From Flaccisagitta enflata (Eukaryota; Chaetognatha; Sagittoidea; Aphragmophora): a DNA stretch of 64,000 nt. The notes under the pieces were generated by a model. That model did not search any database. It saw nothing but the letters and a program-made list of their open reading frames with translations, and had not been told where the DNA came from. Below are positions 46,188 to 62,560 of the stretch, piece after piece (positions within the stretch are counted from its first letter, which is position 1; each line of letters starts with the position of its first letter). The DNA lies in the NCBI GenBank assembly GCA_965153355.1, contig OZ231126.1, positions 4,154,001 to 4,218,000 on the forward strand, read 5' to 3'. The translations under genes were made by a program, and so were the position numbers.

Positions 46188-46327
46188 CAGATCGTTTTTA
46201 TTGATGAAATTGGGGATGACAACGATGATGACAACACCGACGAAGACGACGACGACGATGACAACAACGACGACGATGACGACGATGATAACAACGACGA
46301 CGACGACGATGATGATATCGCCAACTG
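46188..46327 (+). other. Asp/Asn-rich open segment, possible exon (weak)
   Basis: After CCAGCACAG (46188) the plus strand reads IVFIDEIGDDNDDDNTDED, then Asp/Asn runs, then IAN and TGA. Codons alternate GAC, GAT and AAC rather than being a pure repeat. The upstream pyrimidine tract is poor and no partner exon is evident. Confidence 0.15.
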
Positions 46328-46695
46328 ATGACTTTGAATGAGAGAGAGAGAGAGAGTGGATGTACTATTACGCATATATATAAAGATCATCACGTGGCTA
46401 CCATCATATCTGCTCAGGAAAATCGAAAAGAGCTTGTACAAGAAAGGAGGGTGAAGTACTTTCTAGGCTGTTTCGAGATAAAGACTGAATAGGAAGCGGA
46501 ACATCATCACCTAATAGAGTCGAAAGTGGGAAGGGAAGCGATAACGAGGGGGAAAGAGGCAATAGGGGTGTCAATGAGAGGGGGAAAGAAGCATTAGGGG
46601 TCTTGAAGGGGACCCAAGTGATGGGGGAGCGGGCTACGGTAAAAGGGCTGAAGGGGGGGGGGTGTGGGTGAATATCTCCAACTTAAGGTAAAATA

Positions 46696-46722
46696 ACACA
46701 CACACACACAGACACACACACA

Positions 46723-46819
<97 letters not shown>

Positions 46820-46862
46820 ACAGACACACACAGACAAACACAGACACACAGACACACACTCA
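46696..46862. repeat. (CA)n microsatellite
   Basis: Pure (AC)n with ACAG interruptions at both ends. Confidence 0.97.
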
Positions 46863-47185
46863 TACACACCCACACACGCACAATTCCCACAATGCTGTGT
46901 GATGATGTTTCATCGTCATCATTATTATTTCGTTCTCATCTTCGACAATCTTTCGCTTAGCGGCTTTGACACTCTATCTCTCAAACATCCGACCAGAGTG
47001 GTCCACGACTACCAGTATAACAGGAAAATCAAGTGAAAATGATGTCAATAAATATCCTCTTTTTTCTTATAGATTCTTTTTTTTTTTTATCCTTTGACTC
47101 TCTGTCTCTCTGTCTCTCTCCGTCTCATTCATTCTGGCTTTTTTAAGTAGAGATTTCCATCAATGTGGGAGTGTATTTAAAAGAG

Positions 47186-47189
<4 letters not shown>

Positions 47190-47234
<45 letters not shown>

Positions 47235-47247
47235 CAGAGAGAGGCAG
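47190..47247. repeat. (AG)n microsatellite
   Basis: Short AG run with CAGAGAG edges. Confidence 0.93.
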
Positions 47248-47546
47248 AGATGGTTAAATGAGTTTTGAACGTGCTTTAAGATGGATGAGTCTGGGTTTTG
47301 AGATGATACCAAAAAAGCCAGTTTTTGATATTACGGGCTCTCTGATGATGATAGTTCCACTGATGAAATTCTTCGAAAGTACTTAATTTCTGGTTTAAGC
47401 ATGTATTTATATATGATAATATTACTCGATCTTGATTTCTTTTTCTATTAGGAAATGTACATCTTGATCTTTGATTTTGGACGGCACAAGATCGGTCTTT
47501 TGTGGAGATGGAAAAGTTGAGTGTTGAATGTCATTGAACTGGTTAA

Positions 47547-47811
47547 GGACGTGTTTCTGGTGACGACCAAAAACGCGTTTGTTCCTATGAAACGCGATAA
47601 CAGCATGAACACATATTCAAGAATTTCAACCGTCCCACGAGGGAGTGAGCGAAGTGAGTGAACGAGCCCGTGAACGGAGCGAGCGAAGCGAGCGTAGCAA
47701 AGCGGAGCGCTGCGGAGCGAGTGAGCGGAGTGAGCGGTGCGAGCGAACGAACGTAGCGAGCGACCGAGTGGCCCGTTCAAAACGCGATCGTCTTTGACTA
47801 GAAACGCCCCC
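47547..47811. mobile_element. Harbinger-like MITE with TAA target duplication
   Basis: Ends GGACGTGTTTCTGGT and, inverted, GGGGGCGTTTCTAGT; TAA at 47544-47546 and 47812-47814. Close relative of the copy at 43600, with the same GAGCGAAGCGAGCG interior. 3-bp TWA-like targets are typical of PIF/Harbinger. Confidence 0.7.
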
Positions 47812-47989
47812 TAAATGGTTTTCATTGTAATTTGAACGTTGTCGCTTCCTATCAAATGGTTTCCAACATTTTTGTCGCTTCCTATTAGACGTGCCCGCTC
47901 ATCGGCATACATGAAAATTGTGTTGATGGGTCTGCCTGTCCGTGGGTATCTTTGTTGGTCCGTCCGTCGGTTTGTCATTCGGTCCCTTC

Positions 47990-48545
47990 ATCAATGAGAT
48001 CCATCCATATTTCCATCTGTCCATCCATATTGCGATATGTCCGTCCAGGTTTCCGTCTGTCTGTCCATGTTTCCATCTGTCCATCCCTGTTTCTATCTGT
48101 CTGTCCATGTATACATATGTCAGTCCATGTTTCCATTTGTCTGTCCATGTTCCCATCTTTATCCTAGTTTCCTTTTTTCTTTCCATGTTTCCAATTGTTT
48201 GTACATGTTCCCATCGGTCCGTCCATGTTTCTATCTGACCACCCATTTTCCATCTGTCCGTCCATGTCTCCATCTGTCTGTTTCCATGTGTCCGTCCATG
48301 TTTCCATGTGTCCATCCTAGTTTCAATCTGTCCGTCCATGATTCCGTCTGTCTATCCACGTTCCCAACTGTCCGTCCATATTTCTATGTGTCCATTCATG
48401 AATCATGTTGCCATCTGTCCATCCATGTTTCCATCTGTCCATCCAAGTTTCCATCTGTCCATTCATGATTCCATCTTTATATCCATGTTTCCATCTGTCC
48501 ATCCATGTTTCCATCTGTCCGTCTACATTTACATCTGTCTGCCAG
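47990..48545. repeat. 20-bp minisatellite (CATCTGTCCGTCCATGTTTC)
   Basis: About 27 imperfect units. Confidence 0.92.
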
Positions 48546-48570
48546 TGCCACCTTTTCAAAACTGATGCGT

Positions 48571-49074
48571 CATTGAACTTGAGCTGAAATCACTTGGGAT
48601 TGTCTCATTTGCAGTTGTTATTTCAGAGCACCCATTGCTAATGGGATAGTATATTTGATGTCCTAGCCTTTACTTTACATTTCATCTAATTCACATTCAT
48701 GAAATAATGAATGATTTTAGCATTTTCTTACCTTTGTAAAGAGGTTTTGGATTTGCCTGCTTCCTTCGAGACATTTTTTTTTTTGGTGCGTTCTTGTTTT
48801 ATCGTTGTTTTTGTTTTTCGTATTGTTTTTTGTATCTTTTGTTAGTGCTTTGTTTCTTATGTTTCCAAAGAGATCGTTATGATTCGCTAATTATTATGTT
48901 CCGTTTTGTACTTTTTTTTGTTGATATGATTCTTTTAATAGATAATCCAAATGATGAATTTCTAAAGACGGTTACATCCAAGCAGGAGAAAAAATGCGAG
49001 ATTGACAAGAGAGGAGAAAAAATAAGGCACAATCTGGAATGTTGCAGTGTTACTGTCATAAAGAGGGTTGTTGT
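48571..49074. other. Unassigned AT-rich DNA
   Basis: No gene, repeat or transposon end recognised. Confidence 0.4.
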
Positions 49075-49076
49075 TT

Positions 49077-49108
<32 letters not shown>

Positions 49109-49184
49109 GCTGTTGCTGTTGTTGTTGTTGTTGTTGTTGTTGCTGTTGTTGTTGCTGTTGTTGTTGCTGTTGCCGTCGTTGTTT

Positions 49185-49215
<31 letters not shown>

Positions 49216-49262
49216 GTTGCTGGCTGCTATTGCTGTTTTGCTTGCTGTTGCTGATGCTGGGC
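49075..49262. repeat. (GTT)n/(GCT)n trinucleotide array
   Basis: GTT with frequent GCT variants; on the minus strand it can read as Gln/Asn/Ser runs. Confidence 0.93.
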
Positions 49263-49435
49263 TACTGTTGTTGTAAAGCGCTGCTTCAGAAGACGACGAT
49301 AAAGGTCGCGATCGGCGGATATTTTAGTAGTTTAATATCGTTATTTTGTTTTGTACTTTAAGAATGTTATATTATTTGAAAACACCGAAAATATGTATCC
49401 GGCAACGATAATCTGGAGCCGGTTACAGCTCGTTC

Positions 49436-49624
<189 letters not shown>

Positions 49625-49862
49625 ATATTTGTATATATGCGGCAAAGATGAGTTAATACTACCATTTTGACCCCTTTGAAAGGTCAGGCGAAGAAAAACC
49701 GTGAAAAACAACTTTTCTGCACCACAGATTTACTCCTAACCGCTGACACGGCGGAGAAAAACAAGTAAAGTGGTGTTACAATAACGTCCAAGATGAAGGG
49801 GGCAGAGGTGGAAATGTGTGTTTATAAATTATCAATTTATCGAATAGAGCGTTCGGAAACCA

Positions 49863-50012
49863 CGGATGGACGGAGGGATGGAGGGACGGAGGGGCGGAGG
49901 GACGGAGGGACGGAGGGACAGGGGGACGGAGGGGCGGAGGGAAGGAAGAAGGGATGAATGGAGGGGCGAAGCGACAGGCGGACGGAGGGGTGGAGGGACG
50001 GGCGGATGGACA
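49863..50012. repeat. GGACGGAGG-type minisatellite
   Basis: G-rich octamer-nonamer repeats (GGAGGGAC, GGGGCGGA). Confidence 0.88.
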
Positions 50013-50299
50013 GAGCCTCTTACTGAGTCGCGAGTCCACCGCTTAAAAAGTTAGAAGATCGAATTAAAGAGAAAAGAACATTTGAAAATAAATGCGATTG
50101 GACAGACAGACAGAAAGACAGACAGACAGACAGAGGGACAGGCGGACACAGGGACACATAGAAAACATGAAAGTGAAAACAAATCAATTAGACAATTTTT
50201 CTTTTACTTTATTCCATTGGTCTTAGCAGCGTAAAATTGGTTTTAATCCGATCGTTGCGTGTACGTCGACTTGGGCCAAAAAAAAACGAAAATAAAAAT

Positions 50300-50522
50300 G
50301 TGATTGACGGACGGAAGGATGGAAAGATGGATGGACGGATTTCGGCGGTGGATGGATGGATGGAGGATGGACGGATGGATAGGACGACTTATTGATGATC
50401 GATGACGGACGGATGGATGGATGGATGGATGGACGGATGATTTGACGACGGATGGTCGGATGGATGGATCGACGGATGGATGGATGGATGGATGGACGGA
50501 TGGATGGACGGATGGATGGAGG
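50300..50522. repeat. (GGAT)n degenerate tetranucleotide array
   Basis: GGATGGAC and GGATGGAT units in several short runs. Confidence 0.92.
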
Positions 50523-51103
50523 ACCGTGAATGTGATCGAAAAATTGTCTTCGTTAGCGTCACACGCAATCTGATTGAAAACGAGAATCATTACCAAGCCA
50601 CGCAACAATGTGATCATGGAAAATCAATGAGAAAAATGATTCCGCACGACCCTTTGAAAGACGAGAGAAGGAGAGGAAGAAGAAGAAGAAGAAAAAGAAT
50701 AAAGACGTGATTCCCATTCTGACTCTGACTGATTCTATATGTAAAACTTGAAAATGCGAAAAACTGGAAGAAGAGAGAAAAAGAATCTTTTGAGTCCCCA
50801 AAAAGTCTCGAGACCAAAAAGAGAAAGAAGCCAAAACTGCCAAACTGATGACGAAGATGTAAAAAAAGAATGGAAAAGAAAATGATAGAAAAAAAGAAAA
50901 CAAGAAATGTATGAAAAAAAAAAAAAATTACCATCTCGCCTTCTCAGGTATTTAATGTGAAGGAAAACAGGTTCTTCTTTTTTTCTTTTTTTCTGGCCTT
51001 TATTCTTTTTTTTCTTTACCGAGTTTGTCAACAGAAATGATGAAGTTGTTTGTAAGAGAAAGAAGAAGGGATAACGGTCATTTTCTTTTATTTTCTTTTT
51101 TTT

Positions 51104-51290
51104 AGTCGCGTGCACGCGACTCTACACACCGCTTTGTCCGTCAGACCGTTCGTCCACTGGACATTCATTTCCATCACACTTTTCTTACTCTTTTTGATGA
51201 CGGCCACTTTGACCTCCTGCTCCTGCCCAACTGCCCCAGCTGACTGGCCCTTTCGCCCACCCAAGATCACGGGACTTTGCAGCCGGCATC
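51104..51290 (+). mobile_element. GCGACT-family hairpin element (S6), 3' part diverged
   Basis: AGTCGCGTGCACGCGACT, TCTACACACCGCTTTGTCC, and the body motif CTCCTGCTCCTGCCCAACTG are present; the GGCCTTG end is not. Confidence 0.6.
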
Positions 51291-51606
51291 CTCGGTCTGT
51301 TTTTTAGCAATCTTTTCTGTTTCCTTATTTGTTTGTTTGTTTGTTTTTTTTGTTCTTTAACATCTGACTGATTGTTCTTTTCTTCTGTTACCTGCTCTTT
51401 TCTCGTTTATCTGCTCTCATCCTTGTTTGTTTCTCTCTCTCTCTCTCGATCTCTCTCTCTTGCACTTCTATCTCTCCACTCCCTCCAAACTAAGTGGGCA
51501 TAACAAATTTGTGAGGACCTGTAAAAAAGATTCGAAAATGAAAATCTGAAGAATCAGTTCAAAGTCCAACAACGAGGATAAATCAATGATGATAATCATG
51601 CCCGCG

Positions 51607-54113
<2,507 letters not shown>

Positions 54114-54299
54114 TATGTAACATTAATATGATGATTATAAGAATTGCAGTAAATGACATAAACTATGAAGTTGGCAAGTGACGATTAAACAACTAACAGG
54201 TTTACACGGGAATTAAAAAAGAGGGAAGGAAAGAAAACAGAAAGATGAAAATGAAAAATAGAAAAAAAGTAAGAGATAAATAATGAAGAAAAAAGAGAC

Positions 54300-54300
54300 A

Positions 54301-54349
<49 letters not shown>

Positions 54350-54800
54350 TGTTATTGTTGTTGTTGTTGTTGTTGTTAGCTGAACGAAAAAGGAATAAAG
54401 AAAGAAAGAAACAAAACAAGAAAGAAGAAAAGAAAGAAAGAAAGAAAGAAAAAAAGAAAGAGAAAGAAAGTACTAGAAAAGAAAGAAAGCAGAAAGAAAG
54501 AAAAGAAAGAAATAAAGAAAAGAATGTTAGTGTTAAAAAATGTTGTTGTTAAAAGAAAAAAAGAATCAGATTGAAGGATAGAGAAAGAAAGAAAGGAAAG
54601 AGAGAGAAAAGCAAAAGAATAAATGTTGTTATTTATAAACAGGAAGAAAGCAGAGAGGAAAGGCTTTGATAAGAGAAAGCAAAGAGCGTTGTTGTTGTTG
54701 TTGACAGCGTTGATGATGAAGTTGTTGTTGTTGTTGAAGAAAGAAAGAAAGAAAGAAGAAAGAAAAAATAAAAGAAAGAAAGAAAAAAAGATGAGAAAGA
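54300..54800. repeat. (AAAG)n tract with (GTT)n islands
   Basis: GAAAGAAAG tract with GTT runs at 54353-54377, 54540-54550, 54690-54703 and 54720-54735. Confidence 0.92.
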
Positions 54801-55033
54801 AAGAATGAGATTACTTTCACCTTGTTTCTGCTGGTAGACTCTGGATCAATGCTACCTTCGAACTGATAATAAATAAGACATAATAATTATCCAAATTGTT
54901 TGCTTTTTATGATGATTATGATGATGACGGTGATGATGATAACATGATGACGATAACTTCTTTTATGCAGACACTAATTTACTATTTGTTTAATATTTAT
55001 TGACAGATTTAGTCACGCATGATATATTTGCTG

Positions 55034-55035
<2 letters not shown>

Positions 55036-55131
<96 letters not shown>
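55036..55131. repeat. (AT)n array
   Basis: About 95 bp of AT, then a short AG run at 55147. Confidence 0.97.
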
Positions 55132-55628
55132 GAGTATAATATATATAGAGAGAGAGAGAGAGCAAAAGAAGTAATGGTTAACACCGCGCTCAAACAAGTA
55201 TTTGTTAGAATGCTGTTCAACTTAGAAAGAAATGATCTAAACTTGATCAATCTATAAATGACAAATGTTGAATTCAGTAAGAAAACACAATTTCCCTTTT
55301 GACAGATATAAAAGAATCTGATATTCCAAATGGGTGCGACAAATGGGTGCGACAATCGCGACATCATTATTGCCACCTATTACACCATCTTTGATTTTGT
55401 TGATGTATTTCATGGCGTCATTCATCATTAAAAAAATCTTTTTAAACATCTTTTGTGGCTATGATTTCCAATTGGATTTTCTGATTAGTTTTTCATCCAA
55501 ATAACATCTAATTACTATCATCTTATTAGTTTCCAATAATAACTCGCATCGAAAATTGTGAATCTAAATATAGAATTCAGGGTTGCAAAAAAAAAAAAGA
55601 AGAAATGGAACAGAGTAAAGGAAGTCAT

Positions 55629-55990
<362 letters not shown>

Positions 55991-56189
55991 TTTAGAGAGA
56001 AAGACAGAGACAGAGAGATAGAGTGAGACAGAGACAGTCAGACAGCGAAAATATAGAGAGAGTTGAAAAGGGATCCAAACAGAATAAAGTTGCAAAGATA
56101 CTTTTAAAAATTGAAATGACATCGGCGGGCGGCGGTAGCGCGATTATGCGGTCGACTAAATTCGATCATCAAAACCAAACCGATGAACA

Positions 56190-56910
56190 ACAAGAAGAAG
56201 AACATGATGAAGATAAAGAAGAAGAAGATGATCAAGAAAATGAAGAAGAACATGAAGAAGATAGGGAAGATGAGGGAGGAAGAGGAGTAGATGGAAGAAA
56301 AGAAGAAGTTGAAAAACATGAAGAAGGAAAAGGAGTAGATGGAGGAAAATAAGAAGATGAAGAAGATAAAGGCACAGAAGAAGAAGAAGAAGTAATTGAT
56401 AATGAAGAAAGGAGAAGAAAATGAAATAAAAAGAAAAAGAAAATGTGGATATGAAGGCGATGAAAAAGAAGAAGAAAAAAGGAACAAATTTAAAAAAATA
56501 AAGAAAAGGAAGGAAGAAAAAGACACAATGGAGAAGGAAGGATATAAAGAAAGGAGAAAAAATGTAAATTAAAAAGAAGCTAAAGAGAAAAAGGAGTGGA
56601 CAAAGAGAAGTAAAAAAACAAAAAAAGGAAAGAAAAAGAAGAACAAAAAGAAGATGAAGATGAATGAGAGAAAGAAAAGAAGAAGGAAGCAGAAGAAGAT
56701 GAAGAAGAGGAAGAAGAGGAAGAAGAAGATGACGAAAAACAGAAGAATAATGAAATGAAAGATAAAATGAGGAAGAAAAAGAGGAAGAACGAGAAATGAA
56801 AGAAAAAACAAGAGAAGAAAAGGGAAAAAAAAGAAGAAGAAGAAGAAGAAGAAGAAGAAGAAGAAGAAGAAGAAGAAGAAGAAGAAGAAGAAGAAGAAGA
56901 AGGAGAAGAA
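56190..56910. repeat. (GAA)n-rich purine tract
   Basis: Degenerate AGAAGAAGA/GGAAG over 700 bp, purest at 56830-56905. It creates Glu/Lys-rich plus-strand frames, including one of 109 residues ending at 56352, that I do not accept as genes. Confidence 0.92.
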
Positions 56911-56918
56911 GGAGAAAA

Positions 56919-56919
<1 letters not shown>

Positions 56920-56996
<77 letters not shown>
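56920..56996. repeat. (CT)n microsatellite
   Basis: About 75 bp of CT directly after the purine tract, so the junction is self-complementary in part. Confidence 0.97.
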
Positions 56997-56999
<3 letters not shown>

Positions 57000-57002
<3 letters not shown>

Positions 57003-57834
57003 CATCGCGCTGGCAGTAAGATTGATAGTAAGTTGAATTTGGTGAGGAGGAGTTTTGTCGAGTAGCGATTGGGTGGGGAATGAATTTTACTGGATGGAAT
57101 GTTGTTCCACTCGGTGAATTTCTCTTCTCTTGTTTGTTTAATAAAGTTGGAGTCTTTGCCTTTCTTGTTCTTTCCAGTCAATTTTTCTCTCTTCCCTCTT
57201 TTTCACAAGAAAAGTCCCTTGCAAGAGAAATGACATGAGTCACAATTCCATAGTAAAAAAAAAAAAAAATAAGATGCACCAATAACAAGTGACTTGGTGT
57301 TTCGAAATTGTTCAGGAGGGGAAAGCGGGGGCAGTCATGAACTTGTTGACATACGTATGTGTTATAGAGACTAGAGTACGCGGATGCATCATTGTACTCC
57401 TGGAGTACTTGTTTCCATACACTTTTTATCTCTTTGTTTTCATAAATCATCAAAAATTAAGATAATGATTCATAAACTTGTATACAAAACTTTTTTGATA
57501 AAGAATTTGGACCATGAATATGATGGATATAGAATTCTCCTATGTAAAGAGGATACTAATTACCCCATGTTCAAAAGGGACATCGATGTCTTTGTTGCTG
57601 TTGCCCCAAAAAGAGATTTCGTGGTTTTTACCTTCTCCAAACGACGAAAGCTGTAAAAAATTTCTTAGAAAAGTAAAAGATAGGAGATCGTTTAGGAGGA
57701 AATTCATGATCTTTGCTTGAACATTGCTCGAGTAAATGTCACTTTGTAATAAACTTGAGACTGACTTTAGACTTAATTGAGACTTACTTTGAACGTGAGA
57801 ATGAGTAAGTAGTTGAAAAAGGGAGTGGGCATCA
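57000..57834. other. Unassigned DNA
   Basis: Contains AATAAA at 57140 but no coding exon I can support. Confidence 0.4.
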
Positions 57835-58245
57835 TCTGATGATCAGATAATCAGATCGGATGTACAGATGAACAGTTATGGCCATTGGGAAAGGGAACAG
57901 CTAAATGTCAATGATTCGGTTATGGTGTATGATAACATAACAAAAATGAGATCCGTTCATTAGAAGATCAGATAATCAGATGATGTTTGCGTAGATTTTA
58001 ATTACTAGTTGATTGGATGATCATAAAATCAGATTATGCGTACTTGGTTGTGCGTCATCAGTTCATTAGATGATCAGATAATCATATGATGCGTGCATGT
58101 AGGTGCATGATATGTGCGTAGAATGATCGGATTGTCAGATGATGCATGCATTTGTGTATTACTAGTTGATTGGATGATCAGATAATCAGAGTGCATCATC
58201 CTTTCGTTAGATGATCAGATGATCGGATGATGAGTGCGTTAGTCA
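57835..58245. repeat. Degenerate GATCAGATAATCAGATGATG repeats
   Basis: Clusters of this motif recur about every 60-70 bp, separated by less similar spacer. Confidence 0.75.
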
Positions 58246-58424
58246 TCTTCTGATAACCCACATGATCAGCTTCTATTCTTAATATGCCTCAAATTACCAA
58301 CACGACTGAAATGTCATCGAACGAGTTTAAGATTTCCATGAATAAAAAAAATTTAGTTCATCAATTTCAATTTTCTGGTCCGTCATTTTGATGATTCCCA
58401 TTTTGTAGGTGAGGAACTGAGGTT

Positions 58425-59680
58425 GGGTTGCTTAAATTGGGTAAAGAAGATGAGCTTGAGATGATGTTAAGGATGAGGTGATTTGAGGTTGAGACTAAGA
58501 TGAGTGAGGAAGATGAGCTTGAGATGATGTAAAGGATGAGGTGATTTGAGGTAGGGAATGAGTTGAGTGAGGAAGATGAGCTTGGGATGATGTAAAGGAT
58601 GAGGTGATTTGAGGTTGAGAATGAGATGAGTGAGGTTGATGAGATTTAGATGATGTTAAGGATGAGGTGATTTGAGGTAGAGAATGAGTTGGGTGAGGTT
58701 AATGAGCTTGAGATGATGTTGAGGATGAGGTGATTCGAGGTTGAGAATGAGTTGAGTGAGGTTCATGAGCTTGAGATGATGTTAAGGATGAGAAGATTTG
58801 AGGTTGAGAATGAGTTGGGTGAGGAAGATGTGCTTGAGATGATGTTAAGGATGAGGTGATTTGAGGTTGAGAATGAGTTGGGTGAGGTTAATGAGCTTGA
58901 GATGATGTTGAGGATGAGAGGATTTGAGGTTGAGAATGAGTTGAGTGGGGAAGATGAGCTTGAAATGATGTTGAGGATGAGGTGATTTGAGGTCTATATT
59001 GAGTTGAGTGAGGAAGATGAGTTTGGGATGATGTAAAGGATGAGGTGATTTGAGGTTGAGAATGAGATGAGTGAGGTTGATGAGATTTAGATGATGTAAA
59101 GGATGAGGTGATTTGAGGTTGAGAATGAGATGAGTGAGGTTAATGAGCTTGAGATGATGTTGAGGATGAGGTGATTTGAGGTTGAGAATGAGATGAGTGA
59201 GGTTGATGAGCTTGAGATGATGTTAAGGATGAGAAGATTTGAGGTTGAGATTGAGTTGGGTGAGGTTAATGAGCTTGAGATGATGTCAAGGATGAGGTGA
59301 TTCGAGGTTGAGAATAAGTTGGGTGAGGTTCATGAGCTTGAGATGATGTTAAGGATAAAGTGATTTGAGGTAGGGAATGAGTTGAGTGAGGAAGATGAGC
59401 TTGGGATGATGTAAAGGATGAGGTGATTTGAGGTTGAGAATGAGATGAGTGAGGTTGATGAGATTTAGATGATGTTAAGGATGAGGGGATTTGAGGTTGA
59501 GAATGAGTTGAGTGGGGAAGATGAGCTTGAGATGATGTTGAGGATGAGGTGATTTGAGGTTGAGAATGAGTTGAGTGAGGAAGATGAGCTTGAGATGATG
59601 TTAAGGATGAGGGGATTTGAGGTTGAGAATGAGTTGAGTGGGGAAGATGAGCTTGAGATGATGTTGAGGAAAAAGTAGTC
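58425..59680. repeat. 63-bp minisatellite
   Basis: About 20 units carrying GATGAGGTGATTTGAGGTTG, AGAATGAG and GAAGATGAGCTTGAGATGAT. The unit is 21 codons, giving a 140-residue minus-strand frame of Ser/His/Gln-rich repeats at the right end. TAA in other units breaks that frame. Confidence 0.93.
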
Positions 59681-59689
59681 TTATTCAAT

Positions 59690-60629
59690 CACTTGCGTTT
59701 TTTTTAATTCGGGTAGTACTTACTTTGTTAGTCAGCTAATCAGTTGTAAGGTTTGTCTTTTACTAGCTATTTTCCCTACCTAAAGTTAGCAAATACTTGA
59801 TACACGCCAATACATTCTGAACTACCATCTTGTGGCTCATACGTCTAGTTCACCTGCACTGTTTGTTTTAGTGTATGAAAAATGGTACAATATGCCTTCA
59901 TTTATCACAATATACCTACGTATATCACCAAAAATGGCATCGAAAGTTTACTTTGTAAGTTGAAACAGGCCAATGAGATTATTGCCGAAAAAGATAACAC
60001 AAGTAATAATAGACCAACGGATCCGGACATAGTAAGATAAAATGAAGGTGGTTTCTTATTCAATATCTGGAGATATATCTTGATAAAGAATCATCTCGAA
60101 TGTGATCAGACTTTTGATGACTTTTTTTCAGGTCGAGCCGACATAAGAAATTTTCAATTTTCGGAGACCACAATTTTGTGTCGCATCTGAAAATATATAT
60201 ACCTGTCCCGTTTCAAAGAGGTTTATTATTTCCTTAAAGTTACATTCAACGCATCAATACCAACTGTACTATATACAGAAAGAGAGAGAGATAACTAATT
60301 ATTTCCACAAATTACTAAGAAACTGGGATGACTAAAACCGGTATAAACACGAAGTTACTTACATGATGAATAATATATATAAGCATTAAGACTCGAGTCT
60401 GGGAATGAGTTATTGGACAAACTTGGATCGTGGGTTGACTGTTAAATCGCCTACCTTCTATCTATCTTAACATTTTGGTTTTTGAATTATCACCCTTTGT
60501 TTTTTGGGTAGTAGCCCTGGGAAGGGCAATTACCTATGCTTTCACACATAAGGGGGACATATTTCATTCTTCTTCTTTTCTCTTCTTCATCTCTGTTATT
60601 GTTAACCCCCTGCCCCTTTGAAGTTTGGA
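59690..60629. other. Unassigned AT-rich DNA
   Basis: No supported gene or repeat. GTAGCCCTGGGAAGGGCAAT near 60510 faintly resembles the foldback element end. Confidence 0.4.
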
Positions 60630-60955
60630 GGCCCAAATTTCAGCTTCAAGGCTCAAATCTTAATCTCAAGGCTCTAATCTTATTCTTGAGGCTCTTTTAC
60701 CGGTCTCGATGCTCAAATCCCAGCCTTCAAACTTTTACCTCAGCGTTAAGGTTCAACTCCCAACTTCAAGGCTCAAATCTCGGCCTTGAGGCTGTGATTC
60801 CAGTCTTGAGGCTCAAATCATTATCTCAAGGGTCATATCTTAGCGTCCAGGGTCAAAACCCGGCCCAGCGGTCAAACCTCAGCTTCAAGACTCAAATTTG
60901 TGTCCAAAGGCTCTAAGGCTCAGCCTCAAAGCTCAAATCATAGCCTCACTTAGTG
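60630..60955. repeat. ~22-bp AGGCTCAAATCT minisatellite
   Basis: About 14 diverged units (CTCAAGGCTCAAATCTTAAT). Confidence 0.85.
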
Positions 60956-61106
60956 ACATAGGTCAGTAATCCCTTTTGAGCTGTTGCCATTCTGACTCCC
61001 ACATCCATGGATATCCTAACAGAGAGGCAACTGGTACCGCTGACTATTGTTAAGGAGGAAATACAGTTTTTACTTTACGCTTTTACAACTTTTTCCTTTT
61101 CTCATA

Positions 61107-61107
<1 letters not shown>

Positions 61108-61185
<78 letters not shown>

Positions 61186-61187
61186 TT
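61108..61187. repeat. (GAT)n microsatellite
   Basis: About 26 perfect triplets. Confidence 0.97.
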
Positions 61188-61384
61188 TCAGGTGTGCCTT
61201 AAGAAATATGCCGACTAGGTAAAGATTCAAGTTCAAACCTATATTTACTAATTCGATTTTTGGGATTCCAGCTCATTTTCTTTATGCAAATCATTTTTAC
61301 AGATCCGATGGAATGAGGCCACGCCTTTGTACATCCATTCTGGCCAATGTCATTACTGAAATAGTCTAATGTCATGTCATGTCA

Positions 61385-61385
61385 T

Positions 61386-61452
<67 letters not shown>
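61385..61452. repeat. (ATCA)n microsatellite
   Basis: About 17 perfect units. Confidence 0.97.
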
Positions 61453-61457
<5 letters not shown>

Positions 61458-61792
61458 ATCATGTATTATGTCATGCTTCTCACGAAATGACGGCATCTGC
61501 GTTTGAAAATGGGCAAAATTGGTACACAGCAATGAATGCAACAGCCGGATTTTTAAGACTTTTTGTTCGTTATAACAGGGTTAAACTATTCAAGTTCAAA
61601 ATCTATGGAAGAAACATCAGTATCAACTATAAATCCAATCCACTGCATAGGCAAAAGAACAAGGAAATAAAAATGAAAATGAAGGGAATCATAAAGAAAT
61701 AAAAAGATGGCTGGAAAAGAAAAGTAAAGGACGAAAAAAGTTTTTTTTTTTTAACCGGATTCCAGTCTTTTGTCACGTAGCGGCAAAGTTAA

Positions 61793-62100
61793 GGTGGTGG
61801 TGGTGGTGGTGGTGGTGGTGGTGGTGGTGGTGGTGGTGGTGGTGGTGGTGGTGGTGGTGGTGGTGGTGGTGGTGGTGGTGGTGGTGGTGGTGGTGGTGGT
61901 GGTGGTGGTGGTGGTGGTGGTGGTGGTGGTGGTGGTGGTGGTGGTGGTGGTGGTGGTGGTGGTGGTGGTGGTGGTGGTGGTGGTGGTGGTGGTAGTGGTG
62001 GTGGTGGTGGTGGTGGTGGTAATGGTTTTGGTGGGGGTGGTGGTGGTGGTGGTGGGGGTGGTGGTGGTGGTGATGGTGGTGGTGGTGGTGGTGGTGGTTG
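61793..62100. repeat. (GGT)n trinucleotide array
   Basis: About 100 units, nearly perfect to 61990, with AGT, AAT and GGG variants later. The G-rich strand could form quadruplex-like structures. Confidence 0.97.
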
Positions 62101-62253
62101 CGGCGGCGGCAGTGGTTGTGGCGGTCACTGAGGTAATGGTGGAGTTGGGTGGTTCGAATTCCTGAATAACGAGTTCTTTATATAAGTCACTTAGACCATC
62201 GCCATCCCTCGATTCAATTATATTTTTCCTTACCTTTATTCGTCTCTTTTTTT

Positions 62254-62337
<84 letters not shown>

Positions 62338-62357
62338 TTTTTCTTTTTTTCCTTTTT

Positions 62358-62424
<67 letters not shown>

Positions 62425-62502
62425 ATCTTTCTTTCTTTCTTTTTTCGCTTGATTCTTCCTATCTTTCTTTCTTTCTTTTATTCTTTCTTTCTTTCTTTCT
62501 TT

Positions 62503-62560
<58 letters not shown>

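Noticed and set aside
46188-46215. IVFIDEI resembling an AAA+ Walker B motif
   Set aside because: No Walker A, no DA following, no neighbouring ATPase sequence, and the segment turns at once into Asp runs. Probably chance.
56023-56352. 109-residue acidic plus-strand frame
   Set aside because: Largely a degenerate GAA tract. The start lies in a CAGA/AGAG repeat and there is no splice or homology support.
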